Assembly: GCF_029814175.1 (NCBI RefSeq)
Contig: NZ_CP122312.1
Coordinates: 1,550,001-1,614,000 of the forward strand
Reading direction: 5' to 3'
Length of the DNA stretch: 64,000 nucleotides
Origin: Halospeciosus flavus
Lineage (GTDB): Archaea > Halobacteriota > Halobacteria > Halobacteriales > Halobacteriaceae
In this document: piece after piece, positions 24,655 to 32,191 of the stretch
How positions within the stretch are numbered: position 1 is the first letter of the stretch
Layout: every line of letters starts with the position of its first letter
Translations under genes and position numbers: made by a program
Notes under the pieces: generated by a model
The model's database searches: none
Told to the model about the DNA's origin: nothing
What the model saw: the letters and a program-made list of their open reading frames with translations, nothing else

Positions 24655-24779
24655 TGAGCCGTCTCGACCGTCCCTCGACGGCAGCCTCTCGTGTCGCAGG
24701 TATCGGGTACTCGGAGCGACGGGTGAAGCCGCTGGTGACGTGACTAGACGTCAGCGAAGAAGTGTAGGAAATCTGGTAG

Positions 24780-24801
24780 TAGTCCCGGGCAGATTCGAAC
24801 T
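24780..24801 (-). repeat. Partial duplicate of the tRNA-Gln 3' end (att-like)
   Basis: These 22 bases are identical to 24880-24901, the discriminator base, 3' acceptor strand and T-arm of tRNA-Gln, 100 bases away. Nothing of the tRNA beyond the T-loop is present. Just beyond, CGAATCTGC at about 24836-24844 is the inverse of part of the repeat. Such a copy is the usual trace of an integrase recombining at a tRNA 3' end. Confidence 0.7.
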
Positions 24802-24879
24802 ATCGAACGACTCGTTTCCCTCGTCCTTCGGAGTCCGAATCTGCGGGCTATCCGCTCCTCACCGTCGTTCGTCGCAGAA

Positions 24880-24983
24880 TAGTCCCGGGCAGATTCGAAC
24901 TGCCGTCACGGGCTTACTTCCCCGTACGCTGGAAACCGCACGAGTCCAAAGGCCCGTATGATTGGCCACTACACCACGGGACT
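24880..24983 (-). tRNA. tRNA-Gln (UUG) with intron
   Basis: Acceptor stem AGTCCCG/CGGGACT, T-arm GGCAG-TTCGAAT-CTGCC, anticodon stem CGGGC/GCCCG and loop CTTTGGA with anticodon TTG (24947-24949) are all paired. A 31-nt intron interrupts the loop after position 37, as in haloarchaeal tRNA-Gln. The discriminator is A (24880); CCA is not encoded. Confidence 0.95.
24915..24945 (-). other. 31-nt tRNA-Gln intron
   Basis: Lies at canonical position 37/38 of the anticodon loop and has the length known for haloarchaeal tRNA-Gln introns. Removal by the tRNA splicing endonuclease leaves a standard 7-base loop. Confidence 0.88.
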
Positions 24984-25020
24984 GCTCACTAAGGTGTAGG
25001 AACGCAGGCGCACAATAAGG

Positions 25021-25764
25021 TTACTTTCTCCGGTCGAGTGTGACCGCGCCGCTCTCGACGTACCGATGACAGGGTCGACAGAGCGTGACGACGTTCTCTA
25101 GCGTGTGAGCATCCTGTGGATCGTCGAAATCCCGAACCCGACGGAGGTGGTGGACGTCGGGGTTCCGGTCGAGTTGTTCCTCCGTCTCTCCGCAGTGCTG
25201 GCAGGTGTACTCGTCGCGCTCCAGTGCGCGTCGCCGAACGCGCCACCACTTCTTCCCGTAGTCGAGAGTCCCGCCCTCCCACTGGTGGTGGTCCTCCCCG
25301 ACGACGTTCTCGGAGAGCCACGCGCCGTAGCAGTCGGCGTCGCAGAACTGGCCGTACCCCTCCTCGCGAACGTCCGACAGGAGTCGTTCGAGTTCGGCCC
25401 CACAATGCTCGCACGGGACTCGCTCCCGGTCGACGCGCTCCGAGTAGTTCTCGGGGAGGAGACCTTCGGCCGACTCTACACACGCAGAACAGTACACTCC
25501 TTCCTTGTCCGAGGGGTAGTACTCGAAGTCGTCACCACAGGTCTGGCACGTCGCCGTCCGCTTCGCACCCCGCCAGTTCCCGTTCATCTCGCCCTTCGCC
25601 GAGTAGCAATCGTCGCAGTACACCCGCCGCGATTTGGGGTCGTAGAACTCGACGTCAAACTTCTCACACGTCCGGTTCGGGAGCGGGTCGCCGTGGACTT
25701 TCGTGTGGTGCTGGCGCATCCCTCGCTCGGTAGCCAGCGTCGTTCCGCAGGTCGGACAGTCCAT
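25021..25764 (-). CDS. HNH endonuclease with multiple zinc fingers
   Basis: A 247-aa protein. From the N-terminus: a C2H2 finger (CPTCG...HHTKVH), then CxxC pairs (CDDC; CQTC/CSAC; CEHC/CDADC), and a C-terminal HNH domain with CQHC, PDVHHLRRV, LENVVTLCRPCHR. The ATG at 25764 begins MDCPTCGTTL; the longer frame runs into the repeat-rich gap. Such free-standing HNH proteins are often selfish or element-borne, and it lies 38 bases from the tRNA with a duplicated 3' end. Confidence 0.85.
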   Translation of the reverse strand: MDCPTCGTTLATERGMRQHHTKVHGDPLPNRTCEKFDVEFYDPKSRRVYCDDCYSAKGEMNGNWRGAKRTATCQTCGDDFEYYPSDKEGVYCSACVESAEGLLPENYSERVDRERVPCEHCGAELERLLSDVREEGYGQFCDADCYGAWLSENVVGEDHHQWEGGTLDYGKKWWRVRRRALERDEYTCQHCGETEEQLDRNPDVHHLRRVRDFDDPQDAHTLENVVTLCRPCHRYVESGAVTLDRRK

Positions 25765-25837
25765 ACCGCGGACACTCGACGCCGCGTGATGAACCCGACC
25801 CAAGCGTGGTGAAAGTGAAGAGGGTCTCGCCTTTCCG

Positions 25838-25965
25838 AGATTCTCGCTCACTCCGTTCGCTCCGAATCTCGCCCGTTCCGAATCTCCCTGCTCGCGTGTC
25901 GCTCCCTCCGGTCGCTCCCGCTCGCCTTCCGGAGATTCTCGCTCACTCCGTTCGCTCCGAATCTC
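25838..25965. repeat. Pair of 33-bp direct repeats with inverted ends
   Basis: An identical 33-base unit occurs at 25838-25870 and 25933-25965. Each begins AGATTCTCGCTCACTCCG and ends GAATCTC, so its ends can pair (GATTC/GAATC). A related CGCTCCCTCCGGTCGCTCC segment lies between. The unit ends exactly at the DtxR-type gene stop codon, so it may serve as its terminator. The 200-base gap has no gene. Confidence 0.7.
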
Positions 25966-26403
25966 CTAGTCGTCGGCCTCGACGCCCATCTCCTCGACGA
26001 GGTGTTTGCAGGCGTCGGCCTCGGGGTCGAAACACTCCGGGCAGTCGGGTTCCCGGTCGACGAGCATGTCGAGGCGGTCCGCAACCGTCTCGTCGATGAC
26101 GGGTTCGAGTTGGCCGGCCTCGTCGCGAAATTCCTCGACGTCGAGGACGTTCGCGAGGAAGCGTTCGAGAATGCAGTAGGTCTGGAGGGCGTCGCGGGCC
26201 CGCTCGATGCCCTCGTCGGTGAGACTCGTCCCCTTGTACTTCTCGTGTTCGACGAGTCCGCGGTCGGCGAGTTTCCCGACCATCTCGTTCGCGCTGGCGG
26301 GACTCACGTCGAGCGCGTCGGCGAGCGCACCGGTCGAAGCGGGACCGTCCTCCTGCAACTGGACGAGGTAGATCGTCTTGAGATATTGGTCTGCAGTGTT
26401 CAC
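25966..26403 (-). CDS. DtxR/MntR-family metal-dependent regulator
   Basis: A 145-aa protein with a winged helix (GALADALDVSPASANEMVGKLADRGLVEH) and the DtxR dimerisation/metal domain (ERFLANVLDVEEFRDEAG, then CPECFDPEADACKH). I chose GTG 26401-26403 (MNTADQYLKTIYL) because a perfect GGAGGT sits 7 bases before it; another GTG 9 bases upstream lies inside that site. It lacks an SH3-like third domain. It follows a ferritin-like gene and lies near the suf operon, so control of iron or manganese genes is likely. Confidence 0.88.
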   Translation of the reverse strand: MNTADQYLKTIYLVQLQEDGPASTGALADALDVSPASANEMVGKLADRGLVEHEKYKGTSLTDEGIERARDALQTYCILERFLANVLDVEEFRDEAGQLEPVIDETVADRLDMLVDREPDCPECFDPEADACKHLVEEMGVEADD

Positions 26404-26464
26404 GGGAGACACCTCCGGCGGCGAGCGCGGGGTCGGATCGTTCGAGTCGTCGATTCGGCGGCGT

Positions 26465-26953
26465 TCATGCGCGCTCCTCCATGAGTTCGGCGATCTCTTC
26501 GACTCCCTCCGCCTCGGCCTCGCGGATGTCCCGGAGGGTGTCGAGGAGTTCCTCGCGGTCGACGCCGAAGTCGGCGTCGCTCGCCTCGACCGCCTCGACG
26601 AGGTCGTCGTAGAACTTGTACGCGGTCTCTTCGCCGTTGAGTTGGTCGTAGAGGACGCTGTCGAAGTCCGTCCCGTCGCGGGCGTACTGCGCCTCGACGA
26701 TGGCTTCGATGTCCTCGAAGGGGACGCTCTCGGCGTCGAGTTCGTCGATGAGCGCTTCGAGTCGGCGCCGGTGTTTGGCGGACTCCTCGCGAGCGTCTTC
26801 GAGGAGGTCCTCGATTCGCTCGTCGCGTTCGTCCTCGGGGAGTCGCTGGTAGTGCTGGTAGGCGCGTACCTCGACGACCTCTTCGAGGACGACGCCGATC
26901 TGGAGGAGGCGAGCGAGTTGCTCGTCCGACTCGACGCGGGCGGCCGACTTCAC
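26465..26953 (-). CDS. Ferritin-like/rubrerythrin-type protein
   Basis: A 162-aa all-helical protein that looks like a four-helix ferritin-like fold: LEEVVEVRAYQHYQRL, EESAKHRRRLEAL, EETAYKFYDDL and EAEAEGVEEIAEL are regularly spaced Glu/His helices. Start uncertain: GTG 26953 (MKSAARVESDEQL) fits the fold, but GTG 26989 lies about 25 bases after a CTTAAG box and could be a leaderless start, adding 12 residues. Just upstream of the DtxR-type gene; iron storage or oxidative protection is inferred. Confidence 0.72.
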   Translation of the reverse strand: MKSAARVESDEQLARLLQIGVVLEEVVEVRAYQHYQRLPEDERDERIEDLLEDAREESAKHRRRLEALIDELDAESVPFEDIEAIVEAQYARDGTDFDSVLYDQLNGEETAYKFYDDLVEAVEASDADFGVDREELLDTLRDIREAEAEGVEEIAELMEERA

Positions 26954-27136
26954 GCCGAGCCACCCCCGTCCGGGCCTGTTCGCATACACGCCCCTTCGTG
27001 CGCGCGGACTTAAGCCATGCCGTCTCTCGACGCGGGCGCTCGGCACCCGGTGCCGTCGCTCGGTGTGGGAGACGGAGCGGAGAAGAGAGACGAGAGAAGC
27101 GCGAAAGAAGCGAGACCGAGACGGAGACGTCGCGAG

Positions 27137-28354
27137 TTACTGTCGGAGGCGCTCGGCGATGCGCTCTTCGAGGTCGTCGCGGAGTTCCTCGACCTCGATC
27201 TCTTCGAGGACGGGGACGAAGAAGCCCTCCACGAGCATGTTCTTCGCGGATTGCGGGTCGACGCCGCGCGAGACCATGTAGAAGAGGTCCTCCTGGTCGA
27301 TCTGGCCGACCGTCGCGGAGTGGGAGGCCTCGGTGTCGTGGTTGTTGATGATGAGCTTCGGGGAGGCGTCGGCCTCGGACTCGTCGCTCAGCATCAGGGT
27401 GTTCTCACGCTGGTAGGACGAGGTGTCCCACGCGTCGCGGCCGACGTCCTGGACACCCTCGTAGACGGAGCGGGAGTGGTCGTCGATGACGCCGCGAGTG
27501 ACGAGGTCCGCCGTCGTGTGCTCGGCCTTGTGCCAGACCTTCGAGTCGAGGTCGAAGTGCTGGTCCTCGTGGCCGAAGAACGCGCCGACGATCTTCGTCT
27601 CGGAGCTGTCGCCGTTGAGTTCGGTGGCGACGGAGGTCTTCGTGAGACGGGAGCCGAGGTTGCCCTCGATCCAGTCGACCGTGGCGTACGTGTCGGCGTC
27701 GCCACGCTTGATGGTGTAGTTGTAGGTCGTCTGGTCGAAGTCCTGCAGCGACCCGTACTGGACGTAGGAGTTCTCCCCGGCGTCGACTTCGACGACACCG
27801 GAGTAGTAGCGCTCGCCTTCGACGTCTTCGCCGGTGTCCTGGCGCTCCAGGATGGTGACCGAGGAGGACCCCTCGGTGACGACGAGCGTGTAGTTGAACA
27901 GCGAGCGGCCGTTCATCGTCGTCCGGATCTTCACGTCCTCGGCGTCGACGCCGCGGGGGACGTAGACGAGCGTACCGGTCGTGAAGAGCGCGGTGGAGAG
28001 CGCCGTCAGGCGGTTCTCCTGCGGGTCGACGTTCTGGCCGAAGTGCTCCTCGACGAGTTCGGAGAGGTCCGCGTCGTCGAACGCCTTGTGGAAGGGAACC
28101 ACGGTGGCGTCGTCGACGCCGACCCAGTCCTTCTCCTCGGTCTGTTCGAGGGGTTCGACGAGCGTCTCGAAGTCGAGGTCTTCGAGGTTCGTCCACTTGC
28201 GGCCGGGCGTCTCGATGACGCTCGGGAAGTCGAGGTCCTCGATGGCGTCGAGGGCCTCGAGACGGGTCTCGAGGAGCCACTCGGGCTCACCGCGTTCCTC
28301 GGCGATGCGACGGACGGTTTCTTCGGAGATGTCCTTGTGCAACTGCGTGCTCAT
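27137..28354 (-). CDS. sufD: Fe-S cluster assembly protein SufD
   Basis: A 405-aa SufB/SufD-family protein with the right-handed beta-helix core (VYVPRGVDAEDVKIRT, SSSVTILERQDTGED) and C-terminal helical SHSATVGQIDQEDLFYMVSRG. It is the SufD partner in the SufBC2D scaffold. Starts 3 bases after sufB; third gene of sufCBD. Confidence 0.95.
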   Translation of the reverse strand: MSTQLHKDISEETVRRIAEERGEPEWLLETRLEALDAIEDLDFPSVIETPGRKWTNLEDLDFETLVEPLEQTEEKDWVGVDDATVVPFHKAFDDADLSELVEEHFGQNVDPQENRLTALSTALFTTGTLVYVPRGVDAEDVKIRTTMNGRSLFNYTLVVTEGSSSVTILERQDTGEDVEGERYYSGVVEVDAGENSYVQYGSLQDFDQTTYNYTIKRGDADTYATVDWIEGNLGSRLTKTSVATELNGDSSETKIVGAFFGHEDQHFDLDSKVWHKAEHTTADLVTRGVIDDHSRSVYEGVQDVGRDAWDTSSYQRENTLMLSDESEADASPKLIINNHDTEASHSATVGQIDQEDLFYMVSRGVDPQSAKNMLVEGFFVPVLEEIEVEELRDDLEERIAERLRQ

Positions 28355-28357
28355 GGG

Positions 28358-29791
28358 TTACCCGAGGCTTCCCTCCATCTCGAGTTCGATGAGGCGGTTG
28401 AGTTCGACCGCGTACTCGATGGGCAGTTCCTCCGTGATGGGTTCGATGAACCCGGCGACGATCATCTGCTTGGCGTCGTCGTCGTCCAGTCCGCGCGACT
28501 GGAGGTAGAAGACGTCTTCGTCGCCGATCTTCCCGACGGTCGCCTCGTGGGCGACGTCGACCTTCGACTCGTTGATCTCCATGTACGGCATGGTGTCGGA
28601 GGTCGACTCGTTGTCGAACATCAGCGCGTCACACTCGACGGACGTGCTGGAGTTCTCGGCGCCGTCGGCGATGTGGACGAGACCGCGGTAGTTGGTGCGG
28701 CCGCCGTCCTTCGAGATGGACTTCGACTCGATGGTCGACTTCGTCTCGGGGGCGTTGTGGTAGACCTTCGCACCGGTGTCGATGTTTTGGTCCTCGCCGG
28801 CGAACGCGATGGTGATGTGGTTGTCCGTCGCGCCGCGGCCCTTGAGGATGGTACACGGGTAGAGCATCGTGGCCTTCGAGCCCATCGAGCCCGAGATCCA
28901 CTCCATCGTGCCGTTCTCCTCGACGATGGCGCGCTTCGTGTTGAGGTTGTAGGTGTTCTTCGACCAGTTCTGCACCGTGGAGTACTGGACGTGGGCGTCC
29001 TCGCCGACGAACACTTCGACGCCACCGGAGTGGAGGTTGTGCGAGCCGTACTTCGGCGCGCTACAGCCCTCGATGTAGTGGACTTCGGAGCCTTCCTCGG
29101 CGATGATGAGCGTGTGCTCGAACTGGCCCATCCCCTCGGAGTTCATCCGGAAGTAGGCCTGCACGGGCATGTTGACCGTCACGTCCTCGGGGACGTAGAC
29201 GAACGACCCGCCGGACCAGACGGCGCCGTGGAGCGCGGCGAACTTGTTGTCGCTCGGGGGGACGCACTTCGTCATGAAGTACTCCTTGACGAGCTCGGGG
29301 TACTCCCGAACGGCCTCGTCCATGTTGCAGAAGACGACGCCCTTCTCTTCCCAGCGCTCCTGCATGTTCTGGTAGACGACCTCGGACTCGTACTGGGCGC
29401 CGACGCCGGAGAGCGCCTCGCGCTCGGCCTCGGGGATGCCCAGCTGTTCGAAGGTATCCTGGATCTCGTCCGGGAGGTCCTCCCAGTTGTCCGCGCCCGA
29501 GCGCTTGTCGACGTCGGGGCGGATGTAGGGGACGATCTGTTCGATGTCGACCTCGGACAGGTCGGGCTGACCCGGCCAGTCGGTCGGCATCGGCATGTTC
29601 TGCCAGTGCTCGAGTGCGCGGAGGCGCCGTTCGAGCATCCAGTCGGGTTCGTCCTTGTCCTCGGAGATGAGGCGGACCGTCTCCTCGGTCAGGCCCTTCC
29701 CCGTCTCGAAGGCGGACTTCTGCTCCTTCTTGAACTCGAAGCGAGCTTCCGTGTCGGTCTCCTTGAGGTGGTCTTGTTCTTCGGAACTCAT
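28358..29791 (-). CDS. sufB: Fe-S cluster assembly protein SufB
   Basis: A 477-aa protein with all SufB landmarks: the Pro-rich PRPDVDK region, VPEDVTVNMPVQAYFR, the EGCSAP loop (candidate cluster/persulfide Cys) and C-terminal HEATVGKIGDEDVFYLQSRG. Scaffold for [4Fe-4S] assembly with SufC and SufD. It lies 54 bases after sufC. Confidence 0.97.
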   Translation of the reverse strand: MSSEEQDHLKETDTEARFEFKKEQKSAFETGKGLTEETVRLISEDKDEPDWMLERRLRALEHWQNMPMPTDWPGQPDLSEVDIEQIVPYIRPDVDKRSGADNWEDLPDEIQDTFEQLGIPEAEREALSGVGAQYESEVVYQNMQERWEEKGVVFCNMDEAVREYPELVKEYFMTKCVPPSDNKFAALHGAVWSGGSFVYVPEDVTVNMPVQAYFRMNSEGMGQFEHTLIIAEEGSEVHYIEGCSAPKYGSHNLHSGGVEVFVGEDAHVQYSTVQNWSKNTYNLNTKRAIVEENGTMEWISGSMGSKATMLYPCTILKGRGATDNHITIAFAGEDQNIDTGAKVYHNAPETKSTIESKSISKDGGRTNYRGLVHIADGAENSSTSVECDALMFDNESTSDTMPYMEINESKVDVAHEATVGKIGDEDVFYLQSRGLDDDDAKQMIVAGFIEPITEELPIEYAVELNRLIELEMEGSLG

Positions 29792-29845
29792 TGTTGATTG
29801 TTGGTTACGTCTGTAGTCATATGGGGCTTTGCTAGCCGGGTTGGG

Positions 29846-30754
29846 TTACGCGGTCTCGTAGACTTCCTCGCGGACCCAGTCGTAGCCCTTGTCCTCGAGC
29901 TTCTCTGCGAGCTCGGGGCCACCCTCCAGGGCGATTTCGCCGTCGATCATGATGTGGACCGTGTCGGGCTCGACGTAGTCGAGGATGCGCTGGTAGTGCG
30001 TGATCTGGAGAACGCCGGTGTTCTGCTCGTCGCGCAGGGCTTCGATGCCGTTGGCGACGTCCTGCAGACGGTCGATGTCCAGCCCGGAGTCGATCTCGTC
30101 GAGCACGGCGATGGCCGGCTCGAGGATGGCGGCCTGGAGGACCTCGTTTTGCTTCTTCTCGCCGCCCGAGAAGCCCGCGTTCAGGTAGCGCTGGGCGAAC
30201 TGCTCGTCCATGTCCAGTTGCTCCATCTTCTCGGAGAGGAGCTGCTGGAACTCGGCGACGCCGATCTCGCCCTCGTCGGCGGGACCCTCCATCGGGGAGG
30301 TCTCGTAGCCGGCTTCCTCTTCTTCTTCCTCCTCGCCCTCTTCCTCGAAGAGCAGCTCGTTGCGCTCCTCGATCTTGGCGTTGAGTGCCGTACGGAGGAA
30401 GTTCGTCATCGTGACGCCCTCGATCTCCGCGGGGTACTGGAACGCGAGGAAGATGCCGAGCGCCGCGCGCTCGTTCGGCTCTAGTTCCAGGAGGTTCCAG
30501 GTGCGCTTCTCCTCGGGAATCTCCTCGACGCCCTCGAAGTCGTCGGCGTCGAGGTGGAGCAGTACTTCACCTTCGGTAACCTCGTAGGCGGGGTGGCCGG
30601 CGATGACCTTGGAGGTCGTCGACTTGCCACTGCCGTTGGGTCCCATCAGGGCGTGAATCTCGCCGGAGCTGACCTCGAGGTCGACTCCGTTGAGAATCTT
30701 CTCCCCCTCCTCGGCCACTTCCGCGTGGACGTTCTTGAGTTCGAGCGTAGCCAT
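29846..30754 (-). CDS. sufC: Fe-S assembly ATPase SufC
   Basis: A 302-aa ABC ATPase: Walker [10 protein letters not shown], signature FSGGEKKQ, Walker [14 protein letters not shown] and a switch His in ITHYQRIL. It is about 50 residues longer than bacterial SufC because of an acidic insertion ([19 protein letters not shown]) before the signature helices, a haloarchaeal trait. First gene of the operon. Confidence 0.96.
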   Translation of the reverse strand: MATLELKNVHAEVAEEGEKILNGVDLEVSSGEIHALMGPNGSGKSTTSKVIAGHPAYEVTEGEVLLHLDADDFEGVEEIPEEKRTWNLLELEPNERAALGIFLAFQYPAEIEGVTMTNFLRTALNAKIEERNELLFEEEGEEEEEEEAGYETSPMEGPADEGEIGVAEFQQLLSEKMEQLDMDEQFAQRYLNAGFSGGEKKQNEVLQAAILEPAIAVLDEIDSGLDIDRLQDVANGIEALRDEQNTGVLQITHYQRILDYVEPDTVHIMIDGEIALEGGPELAEKLEDKGYDWVREEVYETA

Positions 30755-30791
30755 TGATTAGGTCATCCAAAAGAAGGGTTCTTGCACGCAT

Positions 30792-30805
30792 AATGCTTAC
30801 GCATT
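30792..30805. promoter_or_regulatory. Short dyad upstream of sufC
   Basis: AATGC and GCATT flank TTAC, a perfect 5-bp inverted repeat 38 bases before the sufC ATG in a 150-base divergent promoter region shared with the SDR gene. It could be an operator; no known motif is matched. Confidence 0.35.
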
Positions 30806-30904
30806 TTCGGGGTGACGCTTTCTGGAACTGAAAAATCAGTTTTCGATTCTGAAACAGTTTCGCGCGGGGAAAGAGCGAAAACCCCACCGGACGCAGAACG
30901 GGGT

Positions 30905-31651
30905 ATGACCGACGACACACCACTCGACGGACGAACCGCACTTGTCACCGGGGCGAGCGCAGGTATCGGCGCGGCGACGGCCCGCGCGCTGGCACGGGAC
31001 GGCGCCGACGTCGTCCTCGCCGCACGGAGCGAGGAGCGACTCAGCGAACTCGCCGCCGACGTCAGCGCCACCTACGGCGTCGAGGCGGAGGCCGTCCCCA
31101 CGGACGTCACCGACGAGGACGCCGTCGCCGCGATGGTCGAGGCCACCGTCGACGAGTTCGGCGGACTCGACGTCCTCGTGAACAACGCCGGTCTCGCCCG
31201 CGGCGGCGACGTCGCCGAGATGTCCACGGACGCGTACCGAACGATGATGGACGTCAACTGCGACGGGATGTTCTTCGCCACCCGCGAGGCGCTCCCTCAC
31301 CTCGTCGAGAACGAGGGGAACCTCGTCTTCGTCGGGAGTTTCGCCGGGCAGTACCCCCGGCCCGGGAACCCGGTGTACGCCGCGACGAAGTGGTGGACCC
31401 GCGGGTTCGCCCACAGCGTCGAGGCGGCCTACGGCGACGAGGGATTGGCGGTCACCGTCGTCAATCCCACGGAGGTCCGCTCGGAGTTCGGCAGCGAAGT
31501 CGGCGACCCCTTCGAGGAGCGCTTCGAACCCGGCGAGGCGAGCGAACCCGCGGAGATCGCCGACGCCATCGCCTTCGCCGCCCGACAGAAACCGCCGTCG
31601 ACGGTCAGCGAACTCGACCTCTACCGCCGCGACAAGTTCGCCCACTTCTGA
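30905..31651 (+). CDS. Short-chain dehydrogenase/reductase
   Basis: A 248-aa classical SDR: TGASAGIG nucleotide motif, NNAG, catalytic Ser in VFVGSFAGQ and YAATK (Tyr/Lys). The Arg after the first strand (AARSEERL) suggests NADP(H). The ATG at 30905 gives MTDDTPLDGRTALVTG. Substrate unknown. Divergent from sufC. Confidence 0.93.
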   Translation: MTDDTPLDGRTALVTGASAGIGAATARALARDGADVVLAARSEERLSELAADVSATYGVEAEAVPTDVTDEDAVAAMVEATVDEFGGLDVLVNNAGLARGGDVAEMSTDAYRTMMDVNCDGMFFATREALPHLVENEGNLVFVGSFAGQYPRPGNPVYAATKWWTRGFAHSVEAAYGDEGLAVTVVNPTEVRSEFGSEVGDPFEERFEPGEASEPAEIADAIAFAARQKPPSTVSELDLYRRDKFAHF

Positions 31652-31708
31652 GGGGCGGAGTGAGGTTCGGGTGAACTCTTTTGTCGGACGGAGAGAAATA
31701 TCGTGTTA

Positions 31709-32176
31709 ATGGGTACCACTGAACAACATACGGCAGTGGGCGTCGGACGTCTCGTCGAACTCCTGTTCGTCGTCGCCGTCCTCGGGAGCGTCGCGATGCT
31801 CGGCGGCGTCGCGTACGACCAGACGACCGCCACGACGACGCCGGTCGAGGTCGTCGAGGTGAACGCCGACCCGGTCGGCGACGACGCCACGAACCTCCAG
31901 AGTGAGTACGTCGTCGTCCGAAATACGGGAGAAGATACCCTCCGTCTCGGGTCGTGGCAACTGACCGACGGTGAGCACGCGTACACGTTTCCCGAAGGCG
32001 TCACTCTCGAACCCGGGGAAACCGTGACTGTCTCCACTGGCGGCGGCACGGACACCACACACGACCGCTACTGGGGTGCGGGCGAACCGGTGTGGGAGGT
32101 CGGCGAGACGGTCGTCCTCACGACGGCCGACGGAGAGCGTCTCCTCTCACATCGGATCGGACCGCACGGTGCCTGA
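31709..32176 (+). CDS. Membrane-anchored lamin-tail domain protein
   Basis: A 155-aa protein: one N-terminal membrane segment (LVELLFVVAVLGSVAMLGGVAY) and an extracellular lamin-tail (LTD) Ig-like domain (EYVVVRNTGEDTLRLGSW, YTFPEGVTLEPGETVTVSTG). The ATG at 31709 is preferred over a GTG 6 bases upstream. The role of extracellular LTD proteins is unclear; binding or anchoring is assumed. Confidence 0.8.
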   Translation: MGTTEQHTAVGVGRLVELLFVVAVLGSVAMLGGVAYDQTTATTTPVEVVEVNADPVGDDATNLQSEYVVVRNTGEDTLRLGSWQLTDGEHAYTFPEGVTLEPGETVTVSTGGGTDTTHDRYWGAGEPVWEVGETVVLTTADGERLLSHRIGPHGA

Positions 32177-32191
32177 CCGGACTCGCCGGAG

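Noticed and set aside
24781..24844. A second tRNA gene beside tRNA-Gln
   Set aside because: Only the 3' acceptor strand and T-arm are present; no D-arm, anticodon stem or 5' acceptor strand follows.
25838..25965. CRISPR array
   Set aside because: Only two repeat copies, the spacer resembles the repeat itself, and no cas gene is near.
27017..29797. 926-codon plus-strand frame opposite sufB and sufD
   Set aside because: Antisense shadow: Leu/Val/Asp-rich with no family features.
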